From: Tissierellales bacterium
Lineage (GTDB): Bacteria; Bacillota; Clostridia; Tissierellales; Tissierellaceae
Reading direction: 5' to 3'
DNA: 38,045 bases
Assembly (NCBI GenBank): GCA_014360205.1
Contig: JACIXZ010000012.1
Location: 1 to 38,045 of the forward strand
In this document: one piece after another, positions 6,477-14,670 of the stretch
Position numbering within the stretch: position 1 is the stretch's first letter
Layout of the letters: every line of letters begins with the position of its first letter
Made by a program: the position numbers and the translations under genes
The notes under the pieces: generated by a model
What the model was told of the DNA's origin: nothing
Seen by the model: the letters and a program-made list of their open reading frames with translations, nothing else
Databases searched by the model: none

Positions 6477-8114
6477 ATGAAGGTACATGTTTTAGGATAT
6501 GGATTATTAGAAGCTAATGATGATGATACTTTATATGACATAAGTAAGAAAGTTTATAAAGAAGAATACAAAAGATATTTAGGAGCGAGGATAAATAACG
6601 AAGTTTATCCATTATTTAAATCACCTAAACAAGATGATACTATCGAATTTTTAGATCTTCGCGATGTAGATGGGTACAGAATTTATACAAAGACAATATC
6701 TGCATGTTTTATATTAGCGTGTAAACATCTTTTCCCAGATAACGATGCTATTATACATCATTTTCTAGGCCCAGGATTATATTTTGAATTTAGTAATGGG
6801 AAAAAGATATCTTTTAAAGATATGCAAATGATAGAAGAAAAAATGAAAGAAATAATTTCTATGGATTTAAAAATCGAACGAAAAGAATATGACAGAAATG
6901 AAGCAATCAAGATATTTGAAGAAACTAATCAAGTAGACAAAGTTATGTTGTTTCGTTCTATAAATAAGGCTAAAATAAAATTATATAATATTGGCGAATT
7001 TATTGATTTTTTTCATGGATATTTAGCACCTTCAACTGGGTATATTAGTGAATTCAGATTAAAATATTACTATCCTGGAGTTCTAATTCTATTTCCTAAT
7101 AGAAGGAACAGATTCGATATTAGTCTATTTGAAGACCAAAAAAAATTAGCTAAGATATTTGAAGAATCAAATGATTGGCTTGAAATATTAAGTTTATCAA
7201 ATTTGGGAGCCTTAAATTCAGAGATTTTAAAAGGAAATATTCAGGAGATCATACAAATTTCTGAAGCCTTACATGAGAAGAGAATAGCACAAATTGCTGA
7301 CTCTATTTGCAACGATAGAGATATTACAATTATTCTTATTTCAGGACCATCATCATCTGGGAAAACAACTTTTTCCAAAAGACTATCAACTCAATTAAGA
7401 GTTAATGGTAAAAGACCAGTAGCTATATCTATGGATGATTATTTTTTAGACAGAGATAAAACTCCGATTGGCAGTGATGGTAAACCAGATTTCGAATCAA
7501 TAAGAGCTTTAAATTTAGAGAGGCTTAATGAGGATTTAATATGTCTATTGGAAGGAGAAACTATTGAGCTACCATTATTCAACTTTATAACAGGCAAGAG
7601 TGAGAAGAGTGGCAATTATATAAAAGTTGATAGAGAGCACCCAATTATAATCGAAGGCATACATGCTTTAAATCCAAGAATTGCAAATGAAATACCAGAA
7701 AAGAACAAATTTAAGATATATATTTCGGCTTTGACTCAGCTAAATATTGACAACCATAATAGAATATCAACTACTGATACGAGATTAATTAGGAGAATGG
7801 TACGTGATATTAAGTTCAGAGGCAATGATCCACTCAGAACATTTGATTTATGGAAAGGAGTAAGACACGGAGAAGAGAAATTTATATTTCCTTTTCAAGA
7901 GAATGCGGACATCATGTTTAATTCTGCACTAGTGTATGAACTAGCTTTATTAAAAAATTATGTGCTACCATTATTATATAAAATCGATAGTTCAAGTGTT
8001 TATTATAGTGAAGTCAAAAAGTTAATTAAATTTCTAGATTATTTTGTTCCAATTACTAACACAAAGATGATTCCACCCAATTCTTTATTAAGGGAATTTA
8101 TAGGGTTTGAATAA
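6477..8114 (+). CDS. TGS/ThrRS-like plus uridine-kinase-like nucleoside kinase
   Basis: A 545-residue three-part protein. An N-terminal TGS-like fold is followed by a threonyl-tRNA-synthetase second-additional-domain-like section around residues 55-200 (HHFLGPGLYFEF, about 94-105). The C-terminal half is a phosphoribulokinase/uridine-kinase P-loop domain with Walker A GPSSSGKT (290-297), MDDYFLDRD and the LPLFNF...GKSE block. This fusion is known in clostridia, Thermotogae and spirochaetes as a putative nucleoside kinase, with substrate usually inferred as uridine/cytidine. The start chosen is ATG 6477 with GGAGATGA about 8 bases upstream; TTG 6459 and ATG 6465 fall on or before that site. 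It is tightly linked to the RluA gene before and the GH3 gene after. Confidence 0.88.
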   Translation: MKVHVLGYGLLEANDDDTLYDISKKVYKEEYKRYLGARINNEVYPLFKSPKQDDTIEFLDLRDVDGYRIYTKTISACFILACKHLFPDNDAIIHHFLGPGLYFEFSNGKKISFKDMQMIEEKMKEIISMDLKIERKEYDRNEAIKIFEETNQVDKVMLFRSINKAKIKLYNIGEFIDFFHGYLAPSTGYISEFRLKYYYPGVLILFPNRRNRFDISLFEDQKKLAKIFEESNDWLEILSLSNLGALNSEILKGNIQEIIQISEALHEKRIAQIADSICNDRDITIILISGPSSSGKTTFSKRLSTQLRVNGKRPVAISMDDYFLDRDKTPIGSDGKPDFESIRALNLERLNEDLICLLEGETIELPLFNFITGKSEKSGNYIKVDREHPIIIEGIHALNPRIANEIPEKNKFKIYISALTQLNIDNHNRISTTDTRLIRRMVRDIKFRGNDPLRTFDLWKGVRHGEEKFIFPFQENADIMFNSALVYELALLKNYVLPLLYKIDSSSVYYSEVKKLIKFLDYFVPITNTKMIPPNSLLREFIGFE

Positions 8115-8132
8115 TTAAATGAGGAATATGAT

Positions 8133-9377
8133 ATGGAAAAAACAATTAAGTTTATCGCAATAAATTTTATAATATTATTGCTTACTTCTTGCACAATTTC
8201 AATAGATAAGCCCATGGAAAAAGAAGATATTTTTTCTGAAAATGAAAATCAGGATGATGAAATTGTAGATGTAAATGATAAGATAGATTCTCAAATTTCA
8301 AAAATGACTATTGATGAAAAAATAAGCCAATTACTTATTATAGGGCTTGATGGATTAGAACTTAATCAAAATGAAAGAGATTTATTGAAAGAATACAGTT
8401 TTTCAGGGATTATTTTCTTTAATAGAAACATTGAATCAAAAGAACAATTCATAAATCTTATAAATGATCTCAAGTCTATAAATGCAGATAAAATTCCTTT
8501 TTTTCTAAGTATTGATGAAGAGGGAGGCAGGGTAGAGAGACTAAATCTTTTTTACGAAAGTATACCTTCTATGGGGGTCATTGGGGAATATAATGATATT
8601 AAATTATCGTATGAAGTTGGAAGAGTATTAGGTGATAAATTAAAAACTTTTGGACTAAATATGAATTTTGCTCCTGTTTTAGACATTAATTCAAATCCTA
8701 AAAATCCAGTTATTGGAGATCGATCATTTGGAAACAATCCTGAAGTTGTAAGTATTTTAGGACAAGAGATTTATAAAGGGATTACTAAACAAGGAGTGAT
8801 TTCTGTAGGAAAGCATTTCCCAGGCCATGGCGATACTATAAAGGACTCTCATTATGAGTTGCCAGTTATAAATAAGAGTTTATCTGAACTAGAAGAAATG
8901 GAACTAAAGCCATTTATTTATAACATTAACAGTGGGTTAGATGCAATTATGGTTGGTCATTTACTCTTACCTGAGTTAAGTGATAAACCGAGTTCTTTAT
9001 CGAGAGAAATAATAAATGATTTGCTTAGAGTTAAATTAAATTTTGAAGGAATAATATTATCAGATGACATGACAATGGGAGCTATTACTGAAGAATATAA
9101 TTTAGAAGATGCGATTTTACAATTTTTTATTGCAGGGGGTGATATTGCACTTGTCTGCCATGACAATAGTGAAATAAAAGATATTATAGAATATATAAAA
9201 TTAGCTATTGATCAAGAAAAGATAACCGAGAAGGAAATTGATATAAAATTGCATAGAATTATATATATTAAAGAAAAGTATAATCTTAATAACCATGAAA
9301 TATCAAGATATTTAATTGATGAAAGAATTAATGAAATAAATGAGAAAATAGAAGAGATTATTCAGGAGGTAAAATGA
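8133..9377 (+). CDS. nagZ: Lipoprotein GH3 beta-N-acetylhexosaminidase (NagZ-like)
   Basis: A 414-residue glycoside hydrolase family 3 protein with a lipoprotein signal: hydrophobic stretch then LLTSC, Cys20 being the lipidation site. The enzyme therefore acts outside the membrane. The catalytic domain runs from about residue 60 to 350: DEEGGRVERL, FAPVLDI, and KHFPGHGDTIKDSH, which carries the His-Asp general acid/base pair typical of NagZ. SDDMTMGA supplies the likely nucleophile Asp. These enzymes remove terminal N-acetylglucosamine from muropeptides. The end contains an AGGAGG site for the following ROK kinase, whose ATG overlaps this stop by one base; a secreted hexosaminidase coupled to a sugar kinase suggests amino-sugar recovery from cell wall. 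Confidence 0.92.
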   Translation: MEKTIKFIAINFIILLLTSCTISIDKPMEKEDIFSENENQDDEIVDVNDKIDSQISKMTIDEKISQLLIIGLDGLELNQNERDLLKEYSFSGIIFFNRNIESKEQFINLINDLKSINADKIPFFLSIDEEGGRVERLNLFYESIPSMGVIGEYNDIKLSYEVGRVLGDKLKTFGLNMNFAPVLDINSNPKNPVIGDRSFGNNPEVVSILGQEIYKGITKQGVISVGKHFPGHGDTIKDSHYELPVINKSLSELEEMELKPFIYNINSGLDAIMVGHLLLPELSDKPSSLSREIINDLLRVKLNFEGIILSDDMTMGAITEEYNLEDAILQFFIAGGDIALVCHDNSEIKDIIEYIKLAIDQEKITEKEIDIKLHRIIYIKEKYNLNNHEISRYLIDERINEINEKIEEIIQEVK

Positions 9378-10276
9378 TGGAATATGTAATTGGAATAGAC
9401 TTAGGAGGTACCAAAATAAATGCAGGGATTGTTGATGAATACGGAAACATTATAAAAAAAGAAAGCACATCAACCAGTAAAACTGGAAATAGAATTGAAA
9501 TACTGGATAAAATAGCTATGCTTATAAATAAACTGACAAGTGAATATGAGATAAAGGGCATAGGGATTGGTTCACCTGGATTTATCGATAGTGATAAAGG
9601 GGAAGTTTTAACTATATCTGGGAATGTAATTGGATGGTCAGGTACAAAAATAAAAAACGAACTTGGAAAAAGATTTGATTACCCTATACAAGTTGAGAAT
9701 GATGCTAATGCTGCAGCAATTTGTGAGGGATGGGTAGGAGCAGGAAAAGATTTTGATAGTTTTGTAATGATAACTTTAGGCACTGGTCTAGGTGGAGGAA
9801 TTATTGTTAATAACAATCTTATTAGAGGTTCACACTATCAAGGAGCAGAGCTAGGACATGCAATATTATATCCAAACGGGGTTAGATGCAACTGTGGGCA
9901 ATATGGTTGTGTTGAAAGATATATTTCAGGGACGGCTGTTGAATATTTTTATGAAGAAAAAACAGGGATAAAACTAACCGGTGAAGAGATATTTGCTAAT
10001 TATTATAATGATGAAATTGCAAAAGGTGTAATAGATAAATTTGCTAACGATTTAGGATGGTTTCTTATAAGTCTAAAGAATATACTAGATCCAGAAGCAA
10101 TAGTCATAGGAGGAGGAGTCATACTTTCAAAGGATGTCTGGTGGGATAACATGATTAACCATTATCTAAAAAATGTGAATGATGATCCATCAATAAGAAT
10201 ACTCCCTGCTAAATATTTAAATGATTCAGGAATAATTGGAGCAGCAAAATCAATATTAGACAAGATTAATAGTTAA
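9377..10276 (+). CDS. ROK-family sugar kinase (glucokinase/N-acetylglucosamine kinase type)
   Basis: A 299-residue ROK kinase. The phosphate loop IGIDLGGTK begins at about residue 5, GIGSPGFID marks the N-lobe, and VENDANAAA and GTGLGGGI are sugar/ATP-binding blocks. The zinc-binding ROK signature CNCGQYGCVE follows. ATG 9377 is preferred over ATG 9374, because AGGAGG ends only 4 bases before 9374. It is translationally coupled to the NagZ-like gene, which makes N-acetylglucosamine a plausible substrate, although the family also contains glucokinases and motifs alone do not separate them. Its last codons form one half of a 44-bp perfect palindrome shared with the convergent MFS gene. Confidence 0.9.
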   Translation: MEYVIGIDLGGTKINAGIVDEYGNIIKKESTSTSKTGNRIEILDKIAMLINKLTSEYEIKGIGIGSPGFIDSDKGEVLTISGNVIGWSGTKIKNELGKRFDYPIQVENDANAAAICEGWVGAGKDFDSFVMITLGTGLGGGIIVNNNLIRGSHYQGAELGHAILYPNGVRCNCGQYGCVERYISGTAVEYFYEEKTGIKLTGEEIFANYYNDEIAKGVIDKFANDLGWFLISLKNILDPEAIVIGGGVILSKDVWWDNMINHYLKNVNDDPSIRILPAKYLNDSGIIGAAKSILDKINS

Positions 10277-10296
10277 CTATTAATCTTGTCTAATAT
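10253..10296. terminator. 44-bp perfect palindrome spanning the ends of two convergent genes
   Basis: Two 22-base arms meet with no spacer at AGTT|AACT. The left arm holds the final codons and stop of the ROK kinase gene; the right arm, read on the minus strand, holds the final codons and stop of the MFS gene. It should act as a bidirectional transcription terminator. The bordering sequence is not strongly T-rich. Confidence 0.65.
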
Positions 10297-11428
10297 CATT
10301 TAAATTACTCATTAACAAAATGCTTATTATCATAAATATTAAGCTGAGAATAATAATTAATTTAATTCCACCTGCTTCATATATTTTAGGGCCAATCAAA
10401 GAATAAAAAGTTATAGTTAATGCATTTACAGTATAAATTAAGCTTACAAATGTTCCGCGCATATCTTTTTCAATTTCAGTTATATATGTTTGATATGCAC
10501 TGAATCCTCCATCTAACCCAATAGCAAAGAGAAAAGATGATATCATCAATAAATTAATATTTTGAGTAAAACCTATAGGGATTAAGGCGATAAATAAAAC
10601 AAAAAAGAAAACTTTTGAATACTTTAAGTTACCAATTTTAGCTGAAAAAATAGCAGATGTTACAACGCCAATTATTGTACCAACAGCTATAAATGAATAA
10701 AATCTACCAACTTCTGATTGTAAGAAATTGAAATTGGTTGTTAAATGAAGCCCGAGATAGTTATATAAAAGTGTTGGAATGCTTATTATCAGGAATAGTG
10801 AAAAAAGTATAATTTTGCTATTTTTTGTAGTTGCAACTTTAATTATATTTTTGGCATTTAAAATCGATAAATTATTTTTTGAAGATTCAGGTAAAAAAAG
10901 CAATATAAAAATTGGGATGAAGGCAGTTATTGCTAAAGGAAGATAGATATATTTTAGATTGCCAAATTTATCAACAATATAGCTAGCATAAATTGGACTT
11001 AAAAGGATTGCTAGTGAAAAGGAAAATCTCATAACTCCATTAGCTTTTGCTCTATTAGAGTAATCAATAAAATCTGACAAATAGGAAAGCATAGTACTCA
11101 TTAGTGTAAAGTATGACAAACCTATAAGAATTCTACTAACACTAAAATAAATTGCTTCCAACGAATATGCACATCCAAAACAGCCTAATATAAAAGATAA
11201 CAATCCAATGATCATAAATTTCTTTTTTCCATATATATCAGATAAATATCCAATGAATGGGACAAAAATACCAGATATAGAATATCCTAAATTTAGAAGA
11301 ATTACTTGAGAACCTTTAATTCCAAAATAATTTGATAAAAATGGTGCTAATGGACCAATAAAGTTCATTTCTAATGCAATGACAAATTGAATTATGAAAA
11401 TGCTCAAAAATACAAAAATTATTACCAT
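10280..11428 (-). CDS. Major facilitator superfamily transporter
   Basis: A 382-residue, very hydrophobic protein with about twelve predicted membrane segments. The MFS loop signature GYLSDIYGKKKFMI lies after the second segment (about residues 59-72), and PESSK occurs near the centre of the protein. It looks like a drug/proton antiporter-type exporter, but the substrate cannot be read. The reverse-strand ATG follows AGAGGTGA. A near-perfect 24-bp palindrome (11461-11484) overlaps the probable promoter, hinting at repressor control. It converges on the ROK kinase gene, with both 3' ends inside a shared 44-bp palindrome. Confidence 0.88.
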   Translation of the reverse strand: MVIIFVFLSIFIIQFVIALEMNFIGPLAPFLSNYFGIKGSQVILLNLGYSISGIFVPFIGYLSDIYGKKKFMIIGLLSFILGCFGCAYSLEAIYFSVSRILIGLSYFTLMSTMLSYLSDFIDYSNRAKANGVMRFSFSLAILLSPIYASYIVDKFGNLKYIYLPLAITAFIPIFILLFLPESSKNNLSILNAKNIIKVATTKNSKIILFSLFLIISIPTLLYNYLGLHLTTNFNFLQSEVGRFYSFIAVGTIIGVVTSAIFSAKIGNLKYSKVFFFVLFIALIPIGFTQNINLLMISSFLFAIGLDGGFSAYQTYITEIEKDMRGTFVSLIYTVNALTITFYSLIGPKIYEAGGIKLIIILSLIFMIISILLMSNLNDIRQD

Positions 11429-11460
11429 CGTTCACCTCTAGATTTTAGTTTAATTTAAGA

Positions 11461-11484
11461 CATTAATATTATATAATATTAGTG
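11461..11484. promoter_or_regulatory. Near-perfect 24-bp palindrome in the MFS promoter region
   Basis: Two 12-base arms meet at TTAT|ATAA with one mismatched pair; the inner 18 bp (11464-11481) are perfect. It lies 33-56 bases upstream of the MFS start and contains TATAAT on either strand, so it could be an operator over the -10 region. AT-only palindromes also occur by chance. Confidence 0.35.
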
Positions 11485-11605
11485 TTTCTAAATAAATACA
11501 TATTAAAAATTATTCCATCAACTATTGTGTTAGATGCTTCAAAATATTAGTTAATAAAAGTATTAATAATATGATTAGTCAATTGCTATTCAATAATGCT
11601 AAAGT

Positions 11606-11622
11606 TGTTACACTTTTGTAAC
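11606..11622 (+). promoter_or_regulatory. WalR-like direct repeat upstream of the deacetylase/two-component operon
   Basis: TGTTAC-N5-TGTAAC matches the published WalR (YycF) consensus TGTWAH-N5-TGTWAH at every position. The two half-sites are 11 bases apart, as expected for OmpR-type regulators on one DNA face. The region is also an inverted repeat, TTGTTAC-N6-GTAACAA (11605-11624). It sits 22 bases before a TATAAT at 11644-11649, where an activator of this class would bind. Confidence 0.55.
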
Positions 11623-11643
11623 AAAATATCGACCGTTTATGTG

Positions 11644-11649
11644 TATAAT
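11644..11649 (+). promoter_or_regulatory. -10 element of the deacetylase operon
   Basis: A perfect TATAAT lies 22 bases before the start of the deacetylase gene. No good -35 occurs at 16-18 bases, which is typical of activator-dependent promoters and fits the adjacent direct repeat. Confidence 0.5.
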
Positions 11650-11670
11650 ACACCTAACGGAGGGGTTTTT

Positions 11671-12567
11671 ATGAAAAAATCATTAAGAGCTGTTTTTATT
11701 TTTACAATTTTAATAACTTTTGTACTCATTAGCACTATGTTTATTTACAATAAGAACAAAGTCGTTGCTCAAGCTATTGATGTTCAATCAATAATAGTGC
11801 TTTATTTTGATGAAAATCCAATTAACAAAGAAATTAATGACAAAAAGATTGTGAAAAGCCAAATATTAGCTAGTAAAGCTCAAAAAATTGCGATAAATGA
11901 ATATAATGTAAAATTACAGGAATCAAAATTTGATGAAGCAGCAAAATCAAATGAATCAAAAATAGACAATAAAAATGATAAAGTTGCATATTTAACTTTT
12001 GACGATGGGCCGTCTAGTGTAAATACAATGAAAATATTGGAAATTTTAGATGAGTATGATGTTAAGGCTACTTTTTTTGTTTTAGGCAGTATGTCTGAAA
12101 AAAATCCAGAAGTTTTACTAACTATTCATGATAAAGGACATAGTATTGGAAATCATGGCTATTCACACAATTATAAAAAGATATATGATAATTCAGATAG
12201 TTTTTTTAAAGATATAGATAGAGGAGAAAATGTGTTAAAAGACATATTAGGAGAAGAATTTAACACAAAGTTACTAAGATTTCCGGGTGGGTCTTTTGGC
12301 AAGAAAAAATCACCAATGAAGGAATTATCAAAACAAAAGGGGTATAATGTTGTTGATTGGAATGTAGTAATTGGAGATGCTGAGAAAAAGAATCCATCAA
12401 AAGAATACCTGATTAATAGATTTATGGAGACTCATAAAAATAAAAAAAATATTATAATTTTAATGCACGATACAGATGCTAAAAACTCAACAGTTGAAGT
12501 ATTGCCTCAAATAATTGATATTTTATTATTTGAGGGATATACAATAAAAACGTTGGATGAGGAATGA
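11671..12567 (+). CDS. Membrane-anchored polysaccharide (peptidoglycan) deacetylase
   Basis: A 298-residue carbohydrate esterase family 4 protein. An N-terminal signal anchor (about residues 8-25) is followed by a ~75-residue linker and a NodB homology domain. The domain carries LTFDDGPS (catalytic Asp and metal Asp), GHSIGNHGYSH (two metal-binding His), RFPGGSFG and LMHDTD. All expected catalytic residues are present, so it should be an active extracytoplasmic deacetylase acting on N-acetyl sugars of the wall. The ATG at 11671 follows GGAGG; the longer reading frame from 11596 would run through the promoter and is rejected. Its stop overlaps the ribosome site of the response regulator gene, placing it first in a five-gene operon. 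Confidence 0.92.
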   Translation: MKKSLRAVFIFTILITFVLISTMFIYNKNKVVAQAIDVQSIIVLYFDENPINKEINDKKIVKSQILASKAQKIAINEYNVKLQESKFDEAAKSNESKIDNKNDKVAYLTFDDGPSSVNTMKILEILDEYDVKATFFVLGSMSEKNPEVLLTIHDKGHSIGNHGYSHNYKKIYDNSDSFFKDIDRGENVLKDILGEEFNTKLLRFPGGSFGKKKSPMKELSKQKGYNVVDWNVVIGDAEKKNPSKEYLINRFMETHKNKKNIIILMHDTDAKNSTVEVLPQIIDILLFEGYTIKTLDEE

Positions 12568-12581
12568 AGGAGGCTTTTAAA

Positions 12582-13268
12582 GTGATCAATATAATGATTG
12601 TTGAAGATGAAGAGCCAATTAGAAAGTTTATAAAAATTAATTTAATTCGAGAAGGTTATAATGTAATAGAAACATCATCGGGAGAAGAAGCATTGGTTGC
12701 TATAGCAAACAATCATGTTGATATAGCTATTCTAGACATAATGCTGCCAGGAATTGATGGGTTTGAAGTACTAAAAAGCCTTAGAAAAATGTATCCCAAA
12801 ATGGGTATTATTTTACTTACAGCCAAAAGTCAAGATACAGACAAAATAATGGGATTAGAATATGGATCAGACGATTACATGACAAAGCCTTTTAATCCAA
12901 TGGAACTAAATTTGAGAATTAAATCATTAGTAAGAAGGCTAGACTTCGATAAAGATAATCAAAATATTGTAGAATTTGGTCCATTTAAACTGGATATGGT
13001 TTCAAGAGAGTTTTACAAAGATAATAAAAAAATAGAGCTAACCAGAACTGAGTTTGCCATAATTGCACTCTTTATTACAAATCCAGGCAAAGCATTTGAC
13101 AGAGATAAAATACTAGATATTATTTGGGGAGTGGATTTTTCTGGAGATGGTAAAGTAGTAGATGTGAATATCAGAAGATTAAGATCTAAAATAGAAGAAG
13201 ATCCTAGCAAGCCAAAATATATAGAGACTATATGGGGAGTAGGATATAGGTGGAGAATAGAGGCATGA
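12582..13268 (+). CDS. OmpR/PhoB-family response regulator
   Basis: A 228-residue regulator. The receiver domain (about residues 1-118) has acidic residues EDEE (8-11), phospho-acceptor Asp52 in LDIMLPGIDG, the conserved Thr in LLTAK and Lys in YMTKPF. A winged-helix DNA-binding domain (about 130-225) follows, ending VDVNIRRLRSKIE...IETIWGVGYRW. The start is GTG 12582 with AAGGAGG eight bases upstream; ATG 12564 lies upstream of that site. The sensor kinase gene starts 7 bases after its stop. A WalR-like repeat in front of the operon makes autoregulation plausible, but the partner kinase lacks the PAS domain of classical WalK. Confidence 0.94.
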   Translation: MINIMIVEDEEPIRKFIKINLIREGYNVIETSSGEEALVAIANNHVDIAILDIMLPGIDGFEVLKSLRKMYPKMGIILLTAKSQDTDKIMGLEYGSDDYMTKPFNPMELNLRIKSLVRRLDFDKDNQNIVEFGPFKLDMVSREFYKDNKKIELTRTEFAIIALFITNPGKAFDRDKILDIIWGVDFSGDGKVVDVNIRRLRSKIEEDPSKPKYIETIWGVGYRWRIEA

Positions 13269-13275
13269 GAAGAAG

Positions 13276-14670
13276 ATGAAGAAAAGCATAAAAAGTAGAT
13301 TGATTAAAAACTTCATGATTATAATTATATTAACAGTTTTAATAATAGAAATTACTCTTATTACAGGGGTTAAAGAATATTTTTATAAAAATGTAGAAAC
13401 AATAATAATAAATCAACTAGAATTATCTACTACTTTTTATGAGAAATATTTTTCATCTGCAAATTTATCTGATATCGTAATCGATGATGTAGATGCTTTT
13501 TGGTTACACACAAATGCACAGGTTCAAATATTGGATATTGAAGGCAAAGTATTGATGGACTCTTTAGGGTTTGATCATGGGGAAGCTATTTACATTGATG
13601 AAGTAACCAAAGTATTAACTCAAGGGAAATACACTTATGTTGGTAATGTTGAGTATACTAATGAACCTGTTATGTCTGTTTCTATGCCTCTTTTAAGACA
13701 CAATAGCCCAGTTGGTGTTATGAAGTTTACTACAAGTCTAGAAGTAGTGAATGAAGATATTAAACAGATTTCTAAAGTACTTATATTAATAGGAACTGTA
13801 GTAATTATAATTTCCGGAATAATTAGTAATTTATTAGCAAAATCAATAGTTAAACCTATTCTAGAATTAACAACTATTGCTGAAAAGATGACTGATGCTC
13901 AGTTCAAAGTTCGTAGTAAAGAATACAAAGATAAAGAGATTGACAAGTTATCATCTACATTGAATTATATGGCAGAAGAGGTGACAAGAAGGGAAAAGAT
14001 AAAAGATGATTTTATTTCTTCTGTTTCCCATGAGCTAAAAACCCCACTTACTTCAATAAAGGGATGGGCAATTACTTTGAAATCCTATGACAATATCGAT
14101 GAAGCAATTTTAAAAGATGGGTTAGATATAATTGAAACAGAAAGTGACAGATTGGCAAATATGGTTGATGAATTATTAGACTTTTCAAGATTTACATCTG
14201 GAAGGATATCATTAGTAAAAGAATCTTTAGATTTGAATCAACTCTGCAAGTCAGTTGCAAATCAATTGATGCCAAGAGCTATCAATAACAAGATAAATTT
14301 TAATATATTCATTCCTGATGAAAAGATTTTCATTATTGGAGATTTAAATAGAATAAAACAAGTGTTAATAAATATATTGGATAATGCGTTTAAATTTGCT
14401 GAAAATGGTAATGTTGATTTTGTTTTGTATCAAGAAGAAGACTATGCTTTTATAAAAATAAGTGATGATGGACCAGGAATATCTAATGAAGATCTACCTC
14501 ATATAAAAGAAAAGTTTTATAGAGGAAATAATTCTAACTCGCATAGTGGCATTGGGTTATCAATATGTGACGAAATAATGAAACTTCACAATGGATTATT
14601 TGAAATTTATTCTGAAGAAACTAAAGGGACAACTGTTTTATTAGGTTTTCTGAAAGAGGAGGTTGTTTGA
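13276..14670 (+). CDS. Membrane sensor histidine kinase
   Basis: A 464-residue kinase. Membrane segments lie at about residues 11-31 and 166-189, enclosing a ~130-residue extracytoplasmic sensor region with no recognised fold. HAMP follows (about 190-240), then the dimerisation domain with phospho-acceptor His252 in SVSHELKTP. The ATPase domain has NILDNAFKFA, SDDGPGIS and GIGLSI. All catalytic blocks are intact. It is encoded directly after its likely cognate OmpR-type regulator, and its stop overlaps the ATG of the lipoprotein gene by one base. No PAS domain lies between HAMP and the dimerisation domain. The signal may concern wall state given the operon, which is inference. Confidence 0.94.
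   Translation: MKKSIKSRLIKNFMIIIILTVLIIEITLITGVKEYFYKNVETIIINQLELSTTFYEKYFSSANLSDIVIDDVDAFWLHTNAQVQILDIEGKVLMDSLGFDHGEAIYIDEVTKVLTQGKYTYVGNVEYTNEPVMSVSMPLLRHNSPVGVMKFTTSLEVVNEDIKQISKVLILIGTVVIIISGIISNLLAKSIVKPILELTTIAEKMTDAQFKVRSKEYKDKEIDKLSSTLNYMAEEVTRREKIKDDFISSVSHELKTPLTSIKGWAITLKSYDNIDEAILKDGLDIIETESDRLANMVDELLDFSRFTSGRISLVKESLDLNQLCKSVANQLMPRAINNKINFNIFIPDEKIFIIGDLNRIKQVLINILDNAFKFAENGNVDFVLYQEEDYAFIKISDDGPGISNEDLPHIKEKFYRGNNSNSHSGIGLSICDEIMKLHNGLFEIYSEETKGTTVLLGFLKEEVV

Noticed and set aside
11605-11624. TTGTTAC-N6-GTAACAA read as a clostridial Rex operator
   Set aside because: The Rex consensus TTGTTAA-N4-TTAACAA has a different spacing and inner bases; the WalR-type direct repeat fits fully.
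11596-11670. N-terminal extension of the deacetylase gene
   Set aside because: It would be translated from inside the promoter region; the ATG at 11671 has GGAGG and a normal signal anchor.
12582-14670. Calling the two-component pair WalRK itself
   Set aside because: The kinase lacks a PAS domain between HAMP and the dimerisation domain and the locus lacks walH/walI/walJ-like neighbours, so only the DNA site is described as WalR-like.
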